A program made the position numbers and the translations under genes. 64,000 bases of DNA, taken from the NCBI GenBank assembly GCA_011772205.1, contig WVZY01000022.1, positions 305,442-369,441 of the forward strand. The letters are read 5' to 3'. The first letter of the stretch is position 1. Every line of letters begins with the position of its first letter. The stretch comes from Candidatus Latescibacterota bacterium (GTDB lineage Bacteria > Krumholzibacteriota > Krumholzibacteriia > WVZY01). Below are positions 18,141 to 27,525 of the stretch, in pieces. The notes under the pieces are model-generated. The model did no database searches and had not been told where the DNA came from. It saw nothing but the letters and a program-made list of their open reading frames with translations.

Positions 18141-18452
18141 CTAAAAGAGGCCGGGGATGGGGATCCCCCCGGTGAGCGCGCTCATCCGCTCCTTCATCAA
18201 ATCGAGGGCCTTGCGGCGTGCTTCGCTGACGGCTGCCACTATGAGATCCTCCAGCATTTCTTTATCTTCTTCTTTGAAGACCTCAGGATCGATCGTAATG
18301 GCGATCACCTCCTGTTGGCCGTTCATTCTCACCGTCACCATCCCGCCTCCACTGGACACCTCGAATTCTTCTTGGGCAAGTTCCTCCTGGATCTTCGCCA
18401 TTTTTGCCTGCATCTCCTGGGCTTGCTTCATTAGTTTTCCGAGATTCCTCAT
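18141..18452 (-). CDS. ybaB: YbaB/EbfC nucleoid-associated protein
   Basis: LGKLMKQAQEMQAKMAKIQEELAQEEFEVSSGGGMVTVRMNGQQEV. Confidence 0.95.
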   Translation of the reverse strand: MRNLGKLMKQAQEMQAKMAKIQEELAQEEFEVSSGGGMVTVRMNGQQEVIAITIDPEVFKEEDKEMLEDLIVAAVSEARRKALDLMKERMSALTGGIPIPGLF

Positions 18453-18467
18453 GGTCCCGTTTCCCTC

Positions 18468-20291
18468 CTATGGACGGTACGTCACGATTTCGCCGTCAAA
18501 ATCTTCTATGATCTTCTTGACGATCGGTTGCTGCTCGATGGCGTTGCGGCCCGAGGACTGTTTGGCGTTCCGGCGCGCGTCTCCATTTTCTTTGCGGGCG
18601 ATGTCCGCCCCGCCCACAACGGTATAAGAAACATCCATCTCTTGATTAAAAAACTTTTTCAGCATTCGCACGAGAGCCTGCTTTCCTTTAGGGTCGTCCA
18701 CCCTTTCGGCTAAAACCACAGCAGACTTAGGAAACTCCAGCTGGATAATCCCGCCGTGGAATACGGATGGCGTCGTCGAGTCGAGGAAAATACCTAATGA
18801 GGCATTCTTGGTCCTCACAAATGTGACGAAATCCTTCCAGCGTTCTTGGATACTCTCCAAATCGAGATCGCTGGGCGACTCCGTGCCCGTCGTGTCCGCC
18901 TCCTTTGCGATTGAAGGACCCGGTGCAGAAGGCGCAGCCTGCGACATCGTTTCTCGGGAGGAGTTCCTATCCCCGAAATCCGGCATAAAATCCTTTCCCT
19001 GCTCGCTATATGCTGCCACCCCTTTCGACCCAATGCCGTTCAGCCCTCGGGTGTCTGGCGCCGTTTCCAATCCTCCCTCCTTTTCGGCTTCCCGGCCCTT
19101 TTCCGGATGCCGAGTCTTGCGGCCGCTCCCGCCGCCCTCCGGCTTCGCCACCGCCTGGTCTCCAGATTGGAGCCTTGCAATGAGATCCCTAATATCAACC
19201 TGCTTATCCAGAAGCGTAATATCCACTAGGACGCTTTCGAGGAGCACTCTCGGGTCGCTGGCAGTCTTGAGCCGCGGTGTCACATTGCACAATCTCTCGA
19301 CAATCGTCACGAGATCGGGGAGTTCGAATGCGGCAACCAGTTTGTTGAGCGATGCAATTTCATCCTTGGATCGGAATATCAGCTCCCTCAAATCGCCCGG
19401 AGCCGTGAGAATCATGAGATCGCGGAATCCTTCGAGAAGGGCTCCAGCGAGTTCCAGGAGATCAACCCCCTCGTCGATCGACCGGTCCAGTTGTTTGAGC
19501 ACGTCCGTCGGATTCTTGTCTGCAATCTTTTCGAGAAACGAAAAAACCATCTCGGCATCGAGGAGGCCGAGTATGTTACGGACGGCGGAAGTGGTCACCT
19601 TGCCGGTAGAAGCGGTGATGCATTGATCCAGCAGACTCTCCCCATCCCGCATGCTCCCCTCGGCTTTCCGCGCGAGGAGACGGAGAGCTTCTTGTTCGTA
19701 CTCCACCTTCTCCGCCTGGCAGATCTTCTCTAGTTGACCGGCGATTTCACCGATTTCGAGCCGCTTGAAATGATGCCTCTGGCAGCGGGACTTGATCGTC
19801 TCGGGTATCTTGTGCGGCGCCGTGGTGGCGAAGACGAAATACACATGCTTCGGTGGTTCTTCCAGCGTTTTCAGCAGGGCGTTGAAGGCATGAGTGGAGA
19901 GCATGTGTACCTCATCGATAATGTAGATTTTGTTCATATACTGACTCGGTGCATAACCGATGCTCTCCTGGAGGTCACGCACCTCGGCCACACCCGTATG
20001 CGACGCGCCGTCAATTTCCATCACATCGAGGTTTTTCCCCCGTATCACCCCGACGCAAGAGGAACAGGCGTTGCATGGATTTCCGTCCCGAAGTTCGGAG
20101 CAATTGATGACTTTAGCCAGAATCCGGGCGGTACTCGTCTTGCCACAGCCCCTGGGCCCAGAGAAGAGATACGCGTGTGAGATTCTGCCCAGCTCCACTG
20201 CTTTTCTAAGCGTCCGGGTAATGTGGTCCTGTCCGATTACTTCATCGAACGTTTGTGGACGCCATTTTCGCGCGAGGACCTCGTAGCTCAT
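18468..20291 (-). CDS. dnaX: DNA polymerase III gamma/tau subunit
   Basis: MSYEVLARKWRPQTFDEVIGQDHITRTLRKAV, FSGPRGCGKTSTARILAK, CNACSSCVGV, IIDEVHMLSTHAFNALLKTLEEPP. Confidence 0.97.
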   Translation of the reverse strand: MSYEVLARKWRPQTFDEVIGQDHITRTLRKAVELGRISHAYLFSGPRGCGKTSTARILAKVINCSELRDGNPCNACSSCVGVIRGKNLDVMEIDGASHTGVAEVRDLQESIGYAPSQYMNKIYIIDEVHMLSTHAFNALLKTLEEPPKHVYFVFATTAPHKIPETIKSRCQRHHFKRLEIGEIAGQLEKICQAEKVEYEQEALRLLARKAEGSMRDGESLLDQCITASTGKVTTSAVRNILGLLDAEMVFSFLEKIADKNPTDVLKQLDRSIDEGVDLLELAGALLEGFRDLMILTAPGDLRELIFRSKDEIASLNKLVAAFELPDLVTIVERLCNVTPRLKTASDPRVLLESVLVDITLLDKQVDIRDLIARLQSGDQAVAKPEGGGSGRKTRHPEKGREAEKEGGLETAPDTRGLNGIGSKGVAAYSEQGKDFMPDFGDRNSSRETMSQAAPSAPGPSIAKEADTTGTESPSDLDLESIQERWKDFVTFVRTKNASLGIFLDSTTPSVFHGGIIQLEFPKSAVVLAERVDDPKGKQALVRMLKKFFNQEMDVSYTVVGGADIARKENGDARRNAKQSSGRNAIEQQPIVKKIIEDFDGEIVTYRP

Positions 20292-20311
20292 GTGACTCCC
20301 AAATATGATAG

Positions 20312-20585
20312 GAGATCGTGCACCTGCCTTTGAACGCTCGCACCGCCCTCTTCTCGAGGGTTAGCTCCGAACAGGTTGCCCCGCATCACATGGACCGACA
20401 CCACTTACCGCTGCTACCTTCCGGTCCTGACGGGGTTCGTGGGCGACCATTGCGCGGGACCTGCCCTTCAACACCACTTCCCCGCGAAGAGACAACGACA
20501 CCAGACGCCCGGGGGCAGGAATTCGGCCCCGCTATAGCGGATTGCGGGAAAAGGGCACCGCTACCTCCCCGCCTAGCACGATCTC
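20312..20585 (-). ncRNA. ffs: Signal recognition particle RNA, large (Alu-domain) bacterial type, ~274 nt
   Basis: Minus strand has the universal GTCAGGACCGGAAGGTAGCAGC apex, an Alu-like 5' segment GTGCTAGGCGGGGAGGTAGCGGTGCCC...CCGCAATCCGCTATAGCGGGGCCGAATTCC, and perfectly pairing 10-bp ends GAGATCGTGC/GCACGATCTC. Confidence 0.88.
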
Positions 20586-20601
20586 GTTGGGGCTATGTGA
20601 A

Positions 20602-20677
20602 TGGTGGAGATGAGCGGACTCGAACCGCCGACCCCCTCGTTGCGAACGAGGTGCTCTCCCAGCTGAGCTACATCCCC
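20602..20677 (-). tRNA. tRNA-Ala (anticodon CGC), CCA encoded
   Basis: GGGGATGTAGCTCAGCTGGGAGAGCACCTCGTTCGCAACGAGGGGGTCGGCGGTTCGAGTCCGCTCATCTCCACCA; full cloverleaf. Confidence 0.96.
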
Positions 20678-20692
20678 ACCCAGCAACCTAAA

Positions 20693-20782
20693 TGGCGGAG
20701 AGAGGGGGATTCGAACCCCCGGAGCGCTTACGCACTCAACGGTTTTCGAGACCGCCCCATTCAACCACTCTGGCATCTCTCC
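20693..20782 (-). tRNA. tRNA-Ser (anticodon CGA), CCA encoded
   Basis: GGAGAGATGCCAGAGTGGTTGAATGGGGCGGTCTCGAAAACCGTTGAGTGCGTAAGCGCTCCGGGGGTTCGAATCCCCCTCTCTCCGCCA; long variable arm. Confidence 0.95.
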
Positions 20783-20969
20783 GTTGTGCATTGTAACGAA
20801 GAGAGGCCGAAAGGGCAAGTCTCCGTCGTATACTATGAGAAAAAGCGCCCCGATGCAAAAACAATAGCGCCCATCTTCGTTCGGCAGACGGCAAAGGGGA
20901 TGCTCCGTTCATGCTTGCGCATACGCGAAAAATTGCGTCCTGTCTCTATCATCAGCTGTTCATACAAAG

Positions 20970-21001
20970 AGAGATCCCAGGAAAAAATCTTTGGGATCTC
21001 T
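20970..21001. other. Strong hairpin between the two tRNA-Ser genes
   Basis: AGAGATCCCA (20970-20979) / TGGGATCTCT (20992-21001), perfect 10-bp stem, 12-nt loop. Confidence 0.6.
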
Positions 21002-21202
21002 CCATGATCACTCAAGAATCGATCTCTTCTATCGATACGGCTTCTCCATCTTGCCCATGGTAGGTCCTTCACTGGTATCGTTTCGATAAATTCAATCCAG
21101 GCAATGGCCCGCTGCTGCGGAAAGAACCTTCTCGAGAGGGCAAGAATATGGCTATATCTGTAGGAATTATAAGATGTTTGCTAAGCTGAATCCTGAGAAA
21201 AA

Positions 21203-21293
21203 TGGCGGAGAGAGAGGGATTCGAACCCTCGGAGCACTTCCGTGCTCACACGATTTCCAGTCGTGCCGATTCAGCCAGCTCTCGCATCTCTCC
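21203..21293 (-). tRNA. tRNA-Ser (anticodon GGA), CCA encoded
   Basis: GGAGAGATGCGAGAGCTGGCTGAATCGGCACGACTGGAAATCGTGTGAGCACGGAAGTGCTCCGAGGGTTCGAATCCCTCTCTCTCCGCCA. Confidence 0.95.
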
Positions 21294-21350
21294 GCTGTAT
21301 ACCCGGCAGCTCGCTGCGCCACGCTGCGCGTCCTTTTACGGTCAAACCGA

Positions 21351-21806
21351 CTACTCTTCTCTCCTTATTTCAAAAAATTCTTGGAGTATTCGCCGGCAGC
21401 TCTCCTCCTCCACTCCTCCGGTCACAATCAGATTGTGACCCAAAGCCGGTTCGTTGGGTATGGAAAAAACGCTCTCGCAAGCGCCCGTTCTCTCTTCACG
21501 GGCGCCGAATACCAAACGGGGAATACGAGCAAGGATAGCTGCACCAACACACATCGTACAGGGTTCCAGGGTAACATAAAGGGTGCATTCGCCAAGCTCC
21601 CACCGCCCATACTTTTCCACCACTCCGCGCATCGCTACTATTTCCGCATGGGCAAATGGATCGCCGGTGGTCTCTACCCTGTTACGACCCCTCCCAACCA
21701 GCGCCCCACCTCTCACCAGAACGGCGCCGACAGGTACTTCGCCCTCCTGGAAAGCCTTCCGCGCTTCTCCAAGCGCTTGCTGCATCCAAAACCGGTCGTC
21801 GTGCAT
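21351..21806 (-). CDS. tadA: tRNA-specific adenosine-34 deaminase
   Basis: PVGAVLV, DPFAHAEIVAM, TLYVTLEPCTMCVGAAILARI (HAE...PCxxC zinc deaminase motif). Confidence 0.95.
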   Translation of the reverse strand: MHDDRFWMQQALGEARKAFQEGEVPVGAVLVRGGALVGRGRNRVETTGDPFAHAEIVAMRGVVEKYGRWELGECTLYVTLEPCTMCVGAAILARIPRLVFGAREERTGACESVFSIPNEPALGHNLIVTGGVEEESCRRILQEFFEIRREE

Positions 21807-21817
21807 TCGAGTCCGGT

Positions 21818-22504
21818 TTACCTCGCTGGGAGGCTCAAGGCAAGCGCGGCCACTACTTTCTGGACGACCCCATCGAACGGAGGCGCACGGTAGAGCTTTG
21901 CACTGTAATCCGCTGCCACCCTACCCGATCCACCCCTGACGATCGACCGGTCGTCCGTTTCAGTCCTCGCTCCCTCGATGTAATCCTCGTCGCTCGCTTC
22001 GAAAAGGACAGTGCCGTTGTCCGCGCTCACAATCGTTATTGTCGCCCCAACATAGGTTGCCGGAGTGGTGTTCTCCTGATAGTCCGCTTCGTCCTTTTGC
22101 CACAGGTCGACGACGGGGATCAGAAACGCATCGCAATTCAATCGTTGGGCTAGCTTGGACAGGAGTTCCGAGTCGGCCTGTTTTGATATCGGCCAATCAT
22201 TGAGAAACTTTTTCGTTCGCTCTTCGAGATCCTCAGACTGGATCGCGTACGCCACCGAATTTGGTGCAATAAACTTGTAATCGTTCCGCTTGTCCAGCTC
22301 GGGCATGAAATACTCCTCGAGCATCCTGGGAGCTTGACCATCCGGATCATCCGCCTGATGAATCAACGAAGTGAACGAGAATACCGCTACTTGCTCAACC
22401 GCATCGGGCGTCATCGCTGGATCGACGTAAACCCTTACCGGGTGCTTTTTTTGGCACCCAATCAAGGCCACTACGACGATCAACAGCCAAACCAGTCGTT
22501 TCAC
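21818..22504 (-). CDS. Predicted lipoprotein, function unknown
   Basis: Lipobox-like VKRLVWLLIVVVALIGCQKKH from GTG 22504; FxxxR-like DIS region; LAQRLNCDAFLIPVVDLWQ resembles LpoB/GNA1162-type lipoproteins only loosely. Confidence 0.7.
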   Translation of the reverse strand: MKRLVWLLIVVVALIGCQKKHPVRVYVDPAMTPDAVEQVAVFSFTSLIHQADDPDGQAPRMLEEYFMPELDKRNDYKFIAPNSVAYAIQSEDLEERTKKFLNDWPISKQADSELLSKLAQRLNCDAFLIPVVDLWQKDEADYQENTTPATYVGATITIVSADNGTVLFEASDEDYIEGARTETDDRSIVRGGSGRVAADYSAKLYRAPPFDGVVQKVVAALALSLPAR

Positions 22505-22634
22505 ACAACCACCTGCCTTTCCCCGTGCGCACTCATGAAGGTACCTGCTCACCAGAGGCCTGTCAACTGGACTTTAGGCCGAACTGTTTGCAAATCCACT
22601 CTTTGACAGCGCCCTTTCCCACACATATAATGCC

Positions 22635-23744
22635 ATGATGATGCGGAAAAACGACCAGGGAAAAGCACGACTCCTCTTACTCGGAAACGCGACTCAAGCG
22701 CACTTGAAGAGGTGGGCTGCTTATTTCAGCGATAACGGCTACGACGTCTTCACCTTGAGTCTGGAGCGGGCGACGGATTTTCCTACGCGATATCGAAAAT
22801 GCTGGGTGCCTGGTTTGCTCCCTGGATTTATCCGCTATCCCCTTGCCGTCCCCCAGGTGAGGGACGTCGTCGCGACATTCAAGCCCGATATCATCAACGC
22901 GCATTTTCTCCCCAATTACGGCGTTATCGCCGCGCTGATCAGAAAAAAACCATGGATATTATCCACCTGGGGGAGTGATATCATGATGCTTCCTGAAAAG
23001 AGCCCCTTCCATATGAAACGGACACGGTATGTTCTCGAGCGCGCATCGTTCATCACAAGCGACGCCGAAGTGATGACAAAACGGCTCACCGAACTGGGAG
23101 TTTCACACGGACGGATCCTCACAGTGCCTTTCGGCGTGGACCTCTCCGTTTTCACCCCACGCGGAGGTGAAGGGATAAGCGACAAACCCCGAATAGTGAG
23201 CTGTCGCAAACTCGAACACGTTTACAACGTGAGAACACTTATCGAAGCGTTTCCAATTGTAAAAGCGGAGCTCCCTGACGCAGCGCTCACGATCGCCGGT
23301 GATGGATCACAAAAGAAAAAACTCGTTGGGCTGGCTCAGGAGACGGGGTACCGAGACGATATCCTGTTCGTCGGAGATGTGGACCACGACAAGCTTCCGG
23401 CCCTCCTCAGGGAACACAACATTTACGTCTCCACGGCATTGTCGGATACCACCTCGGTGTCTCTTCTGGAAGCCATGGCCTGCGGCTTGTATCCTGTGGT
23501 CACGAACATACCAGCGAACAGGGACTGGATCGTCGATGGTACGAACGGCACGCGCGTGCCGCCTTCGAATCCCGATGAGCTTGCCGGGGCCATCATCGCC
23601 GCATGGCGGGACATGCCTTCGAGGATTGCGGCAAAGAACCACAATGAAGGGATTATCAAGAAACGCGCGGATTGGCACCAGAACATGGCGCTGGTAAATG
23701 AGCTGTTTCAAAGGATCATTGAAGAGGAAAGGGGGCTTGCATGA
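22635..23744 (+). CDS. GT4 glycosyltransferase
   Basis: LSTWGSDIMMLPEKSPFHMKRTRYVLERA, VPFGVDLSVFTPR, VSTALSDTTSVSLLEAMACGLYPVVTNIPANRDWI. Confidence 0.9.
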   Translation: MMMRKNDQGKARLLLLGNATQAHLKRWAAYFSDNGYDVFTLSLERATDFPTRYRKCWVPGLLPGFIRYPLAVPQVRDVVATFKPDIINAHFLPNYGVIAALIRKKPWILSTWGSDIMMLPEKSPFHMKRTRYVLERASFITSDAEVMTKRLTELGVSHGRILTVPFGVDLSVFTPRGGEGISDKPRIVSCRKLEHVYNVRTLIEAFPIVKAELPDAALTIAGDGSQKKKLVGLAQETGYRDDILFVGDVDHDKLPALLREHNIYVSTALSDTTSVSLLEAMACGLYPVVTNIPANRDWIVDGTNGTRVPPSNPDELAGAIIAAWRDMPSRIAAKNHNEGIIKKRADWHQNMALVNELFQRIIEEERGLA

Positions 23745-23756
23745 GCATCGGATGCG

Positions 23757-24659
23757 CTAGGAAGTGATCCCGGGTAGCAAGCCTCCGCTGTTCTCCTTGA
23801 TCAGCAAAGATTGCCAGAATTCATCTATATCTCTCTCGAGCCGTTGAATCTCTTCCTCCGTCATATCCGAAAATCGCCCCTGGAGCGATAGATACTCGCG
23901 TACAGGCTTCTGCGGGATATCTTTATTGAGTTTGTAGTGCCCGTTCTCTACTTCGAGCAAAGGAAATAGACGCGATTCCACCGCCAGGCGGGCGAGTTTC
24001 ACCGTGAGCTCCGGCGCGCTCTTCCAACCAGTCGGACAGGGCGCGAATACATGGATGAATTTTGTTCCACGGATGCCCTTTGCTTTCTGAAACTTGGCGA
24101 TGAGATCATTGGGATACGCGACAGAAGCAGTAGCGATGTAGGGAATCCCGTGGGCGGCGAGGATCTCGATGATTTTCTTTTTCGGGCGGCGCTTGCGGTC
24201 TCCGCGCGGGGTTGTGGTTGTCCACGCCCCGGGTGGCGTAGCGCTGGAGCGCTGGATACCGGTGTTCATGTATGCTTCATTATCGTAGCAACAATAGACT
24301 ATGTCTTCGTTCCGCTCGGCTGCACCACTCAATGCCTGAAGGCCAATATCGAATGTACCCCCGTCACCAGCCCAGGCCAGAACGGTTGTCTCGGAGTCTC
24401 CGCGCATCTCAAGCCCCGCTTTGACGCCCGAAGCTACGCTTCCTGCGGTTTCGAATGCAGTATGAAAAATCGGGACCTTGAGGGAGGTGTGCGGGAAAGG
24501 CCCATCGATAACAGACCAGCAGCAGGCGGGCATCACGACGATGGTCTTCTGGCCGAGCGCCTTCAATGCATACCGCATTGCCTGCGTTGCCCCACAGCCC
24601 TGACAGGCGAGATGCCCGGGAGTCATCAGTTCATCTTCGGCTATAGGATATTTGCCCAT
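23757..24659 (-). CDS. 2-oxoacid:ferredoxin oxidoreductase, beta subunit (TPP-binding)
   Basis: HLACQGCGATQAMRYALKAL, WAGDGGTFDIGLQALSGAAERNEDIVYCCYDNEAYMNTGIQRSSATP. Confidence 0.95.
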   Translation of the reverse strand: MGKYPIAEDELMTPGHLACQGCGATQAMRYALKALGQKTIVVMPACCWSVIDGPFPHTSLKVPIFHTAFETAGSVASGVKAGLEMRGDSETTVLAWAGDGGTFDIGLQALSGAAERNEDIVYCCYDNEAYMNTGIQRSSATPPGAWTTTTPRGDRKRRPKKKIIEILAAHGIPYIATASVAYPNDLIAKFQKAKGIRGTKFIHVFAPCPTGWKSAPELTVKLARLAVESRLFPLLEVENGHYKLNKDIPQKPVREYLSLQGRFSDMTEEEIQRLERDIDEFWQSLLIKENSGGLLPGITS

Positions 24660-25809
24660 CTTTTACTCCGATCCAGTAGACCTCTTCTTCGGGGTATTCG
24701 AGGCGATCAGCGATGTCCAGGATTTCATTGATCACATCGGGCGTGATATCACGGCCGCCGATACCGGCGATAAAACCGAAAATGGGAATCTGTTTTCTCA
24801 TGTTCCAAAGCGCCGCTTTGACTTCCTGCGCCCAGATGCCGCCGATGCTGAAGCCGATATTTCGATCGATCACGACGACCTTCTTCCTGTTCCCCAAGAC
24901 ACGCCGTACATCCTCGATCGGAAACGGTCTGAACAGCCGCATTTTCAGCAATCCGAGTTTCCTTCCTTTATCCCTCCAGGCATCCACCACCGCCCGGGCC
25001 GTGCTCGTCACCGTCCCTGATGTAACCAGAATTGTGTCGGCTCCCTCGGTCCGGTATTCTTCTATGATCCCGTAAGACCGTCCATATATCTTTTCGAACT
25101 CTTCGTCTGCTTCCTTCGCCACATCGAGTGCTCGCAGGGTGTCTTTGTTGATCTTGTACCGGAGCTCGTAATAGGAGTCTGGGGAGGTGAGGTTTCCAAA
25201 CGCCATCGGATTATCGGGCGTGAGATAATCCACCGGCTTGAACGGCGGGAGAAATTTTGCTCCCTCCTCGGGACCGAACACTTCGACGATCTCCGATGTG
25301 TGCGACAGGAAAAACGCATCGAGCACGATCATCGTTGGAAGCATCACCGTCTCACTCACCTTGAACGCAAGGAGAACGGTGTCGAACACCTCCTGGTTGC
25401 TTTCGCAGTAGTACTGGAGCAAACCTGTATCCCGCTGCGATAGCGAATCATTCTGATCCGTCCATATACTCCACGGAGGCCCAACGGCTCTGTTGATATT
25501 GCCCAGTACGATGGGCAGCCTTGCGCCCACAGCCCAGTGGAGGATTTCATGCATAAGGAGCAGTCCCTGAGAGGATGTCGCCGTAAAGGCTCTCGCCCCC
25601 GCTGCACTGGCCCCGACCACCGCGGCCATTGCCGAGTGCTCCGATTCGACTTTGATGAACTTCGCATCGAGCTCGCCGCTGGCACACATTTCGGAAAGTT
25701 TTTCGACAACTTGTGTCTGGGGCGTGATGGGATAAGCGGATACTACATCCACATTGGCCGCTTTTGCCCCATAAGATAGCGCGTGATTACCTTCGATTAC
25801 AATTTTCAT
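24631..25809 (-). CDS. 2-oxoacid:ferredoxin oxidoreductase, alpha subunit
   Basis: MKIVIEGNHALSYGAKAANVDVVSAYPITPQTQVVEKLSEM..., RAFTATSSQGLLLMHEILHWAVGARLPIVLGNINRAVGPPWSIW. ATG 25809 overlaps the upstream stop (TAATG). Confidence 0.95.
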   Translation of the reverse strand: MKIVIEGNHALSYGAKAANVDVVSAYPITPQTQVVEKLSEMCASGELDAKFIKVESEHSAMAAVVGASAAGARAFTATSSQGLLLMHEILHWAVGARLPIVLGNINRAVGPPWSIWTDQNDSLSQRDTGLLQYYCESNQEVFDTVLLAFKVSETVMLPTMIVLDAFFLSHTSEIVEVFGPEEGAKFLPPFKPVDYLTPDNPMAFGNLTSPDSYYELRYKINKDTLRALDVAKEADEEFEKIYGRSYGIIEEYRTEGADTILVTSGTVTSTARAVVDAWRDKGRKLGLLKMRLFRPFPIEDVRRVLGNRKKVVVIDRNIGFSIGGIWAQEVKAALWNMRKQIPIFGFIAGIGGRDITPDVINEILDIADRLEYPEEEVYWIGVKDGQISYSRR

Positions 25810-27482
25810 TATTTCCCCTCGCTCTCGACCGAGAGGCATCCGCGTGGGCATTCCTGTACGCAGATCAAGCACCCCTTGCAAAAATCATAGTCAATTGTAT
25901 AAACGCCTTCCTCCCTTTGGATGGCGACATCAGGACAGAACACCCAGCAATTGTCGCATCCATCGCAAACGCCGCAGCTGTAGCAGCGCTTGAGCTCCTC
26001 CTGAACCTCCTCGCAGGTGAGGCCGAGGTTCACCTCGGCAAACCGATTGTTGCCGTGGGTTCCTTCGGACCGCGGCATTGTCGCTCGTCGTTTGTGGAGA
26101 AAGTAGGCTGTGTTCACATCCGCGATTGCAACAACCTTTTTTTCCGTTTTAGGATTGAAAATACCGCCCTGGATTTCTGTGGCGATCAGTTCAGCCGCCC
26201 CCCTTCCACGCGCGACGGCATTTACCACCGTGGCCGCGCCGGAGACGATGTCACCACCAGCGAAGACTTTTTCGTGGGATGTTCTGCCATACTCATCCGC
26301 AACGATAAGGCCGTAATTGAGGGATACAACCGATTGGAAGCACTCCGCATCCGGCATCTCCCCCGCGGCGACGAGCAGGCTGTCCGTTTTCAGCGCAAAA
26401 TAGGCTCCCTCTTTCGGGATGGGCCGCCTCCTGCCCGACTCGTCCGGCTCACCGAGTTGCATCTCCTGGCACTTGATCTCCTTCAGGTTTCCGTTACTCG
26501 TGATGATCCCGACAGGCGTTGCCAGGAACCTGATTGTCACTCCCTCCTCGATCGCTTCCTCCACTTCGTCCTCGATCGCCGGCATTTCCGCCCGTGTTCT
26601 CCGATAGAGCACGGTAACTTCCGCACCCATTCGCAGCGCACTCCTCGCAACATCCATGGCCGTATTACCGCCGCCCACCACAACGACCCTCTTGCCGATT
26701 TCAACCGGTTTCCCTGAGTTCATTGCTTCCAAGAACTCGAGACCAGCCATCACGCCGTTCGCTTCTTCATTCTCAAGACCTAGTCTGCGGCTCCGCTGCA
26801 AACCGACACCGATAAAATAGGCCGAGTATTCTGCCAGATCCTCCATCGTGATATCTTTTCCAACGAACGTGTTGGTCTTTACGTCGATGCCGAGATCGAC
26901 GATTCTTTCTATCTCCGCATCGAGGACGTCCTTGGGGAGCCGGTATTCGGGGATGCCGTAACGAAGAACGCCGCCCAAGTTACCTTTCGCCTCGAAAATC
27001 GTTACGGGGTAGCCCCGCTTGGCGAGAAAATACGCGCAGCTCAAGCCTGCCGGGCCGCCTCCGACGATCGCAATTTTATCGTCGAACCGTTCCTTGGGAA
27101 GTTCCTCCTTCAATTTTTGCTCAATAGCATAGTCCCCCAAGAATCGTTCGATGGCAGGTATGAAGACCGACCCATCGAATTCCTTCCGCATGCAGTTGTC
27201 CATGCACGGGTGGTAGCACACCCTTCCGCAAACCGCCGGGAAAGGATTGTTTTGCCATATGAGACGGACGGCTTCTTCGTAGCGCTCCCCCTTCGCCAAT
27301 TCGATATAGCCTTGTATGTTCTCCCCCGCTGGGCAGCCAGCAATGCAAGGCGAGGTTTTTGGATCATAGTACGGCTTGACATTGCGCCAGCTTCCCGTTT
27401 TGTTCCAGCGCATGTCGGTGGCCGAGACAGCGGATAGGGGCATCTCTTTTTCGTCACGAAATGTCTTTTTCTGATCGCTCAT
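25809..27482 (-). CDS. GltD-like FAD/NAD(P) oxidoreductase fused to a C-terminal ferredoxin (PorD-like) domain
   Basis: CIAGCPAGENIQGYIELAKGERYEEA...CGRVCYHPC, KIAIVGGGPAGLSCAYFLAKRGYPVTIFEA, VVVVGGGNTAMDVARSALRMGAEVTVLYRR, C-term CDNCWVFCPDVAI...CKGCLICVQECPRGCL. Confidence 0.93.
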   Translation of the reverse strand: MSDQKKTFRDEKEMPLSAVSATDMRWNKTGSWRNVKPYYDPKTSPCIAGCPAGENIQGYIELAKGERYEEAVRLIWQNNPFPAVCGRVCYHPCMDNCMRKEFDGSVFIPAIERFLGDYAIEQKLKEELPKERFDDKIAIVGGGPAGLSCAYFLAKRGYPVTIFEAKGNLGGVLRYGIPEYRLPKDVLDAEIERIVDLGIDVKTNTFVGKDITMEDLAEYSAYFIGVGLQRSRRLGLENEEANGVMAGLEFLEAMNSGKPVEIGKRVVVVGGGNTAMDVARSALRMGAEVTVLYRRTRAEMPAIEDEVEEAIEEGVTIRFLATPVGIITSNGNLKEIKCQEMQLGEPDESGRRRPIPKEGAYFALKTDSLLVAAGEMPDAECFQSVVSLNYGLIVADEYGRTSHEKVFAGGDIVSGAATVVNAVARGRGAAELIATEIQGGIFNPKTEKKVVAIADVNTAYFLHKRRATMPRSEGTHGNNRFAEVNLGLTCEEVQEELKRCYSCGVCDGCDNCWVFCPDVAIQREEGVYTIDYDFCKGCLICVQECPRGCLSVESEGK

Positions 27483-27525
27483 ACTGATTCCCCCGGACGA
27501 TGCCCGCGGGTTGAACCGATGGGAT

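Noticed and set aside
18640-18665. Possible dnaX programmed -1 frameshift site (AAAAAGTTTTTTAA on the minus strand)
   Set aside because: The zero frame reads AAA AAG TTT TTT AAT, so neither run forms a proper X XXY YYZ heptamer, and it is at the far C-terminal end rather than at the gamma/tau boundary.
20318-21007. 229-aa plus-strand ORF and 20573..20818 minus-strand ORF (GEMPEWLNGAVSKTVECVSAPGVRIPLSPP...)
   Set aside because: Well-known spurious translations of tRNA genes; the region is SRP RNA plus tRNAs.
21174-21893. 239-aa plus-strand ORF (GERGIRTLGALPCSHDF...)
   Set aside because: Translation through tRNA-Ser(GGA) and antisense to tadA.
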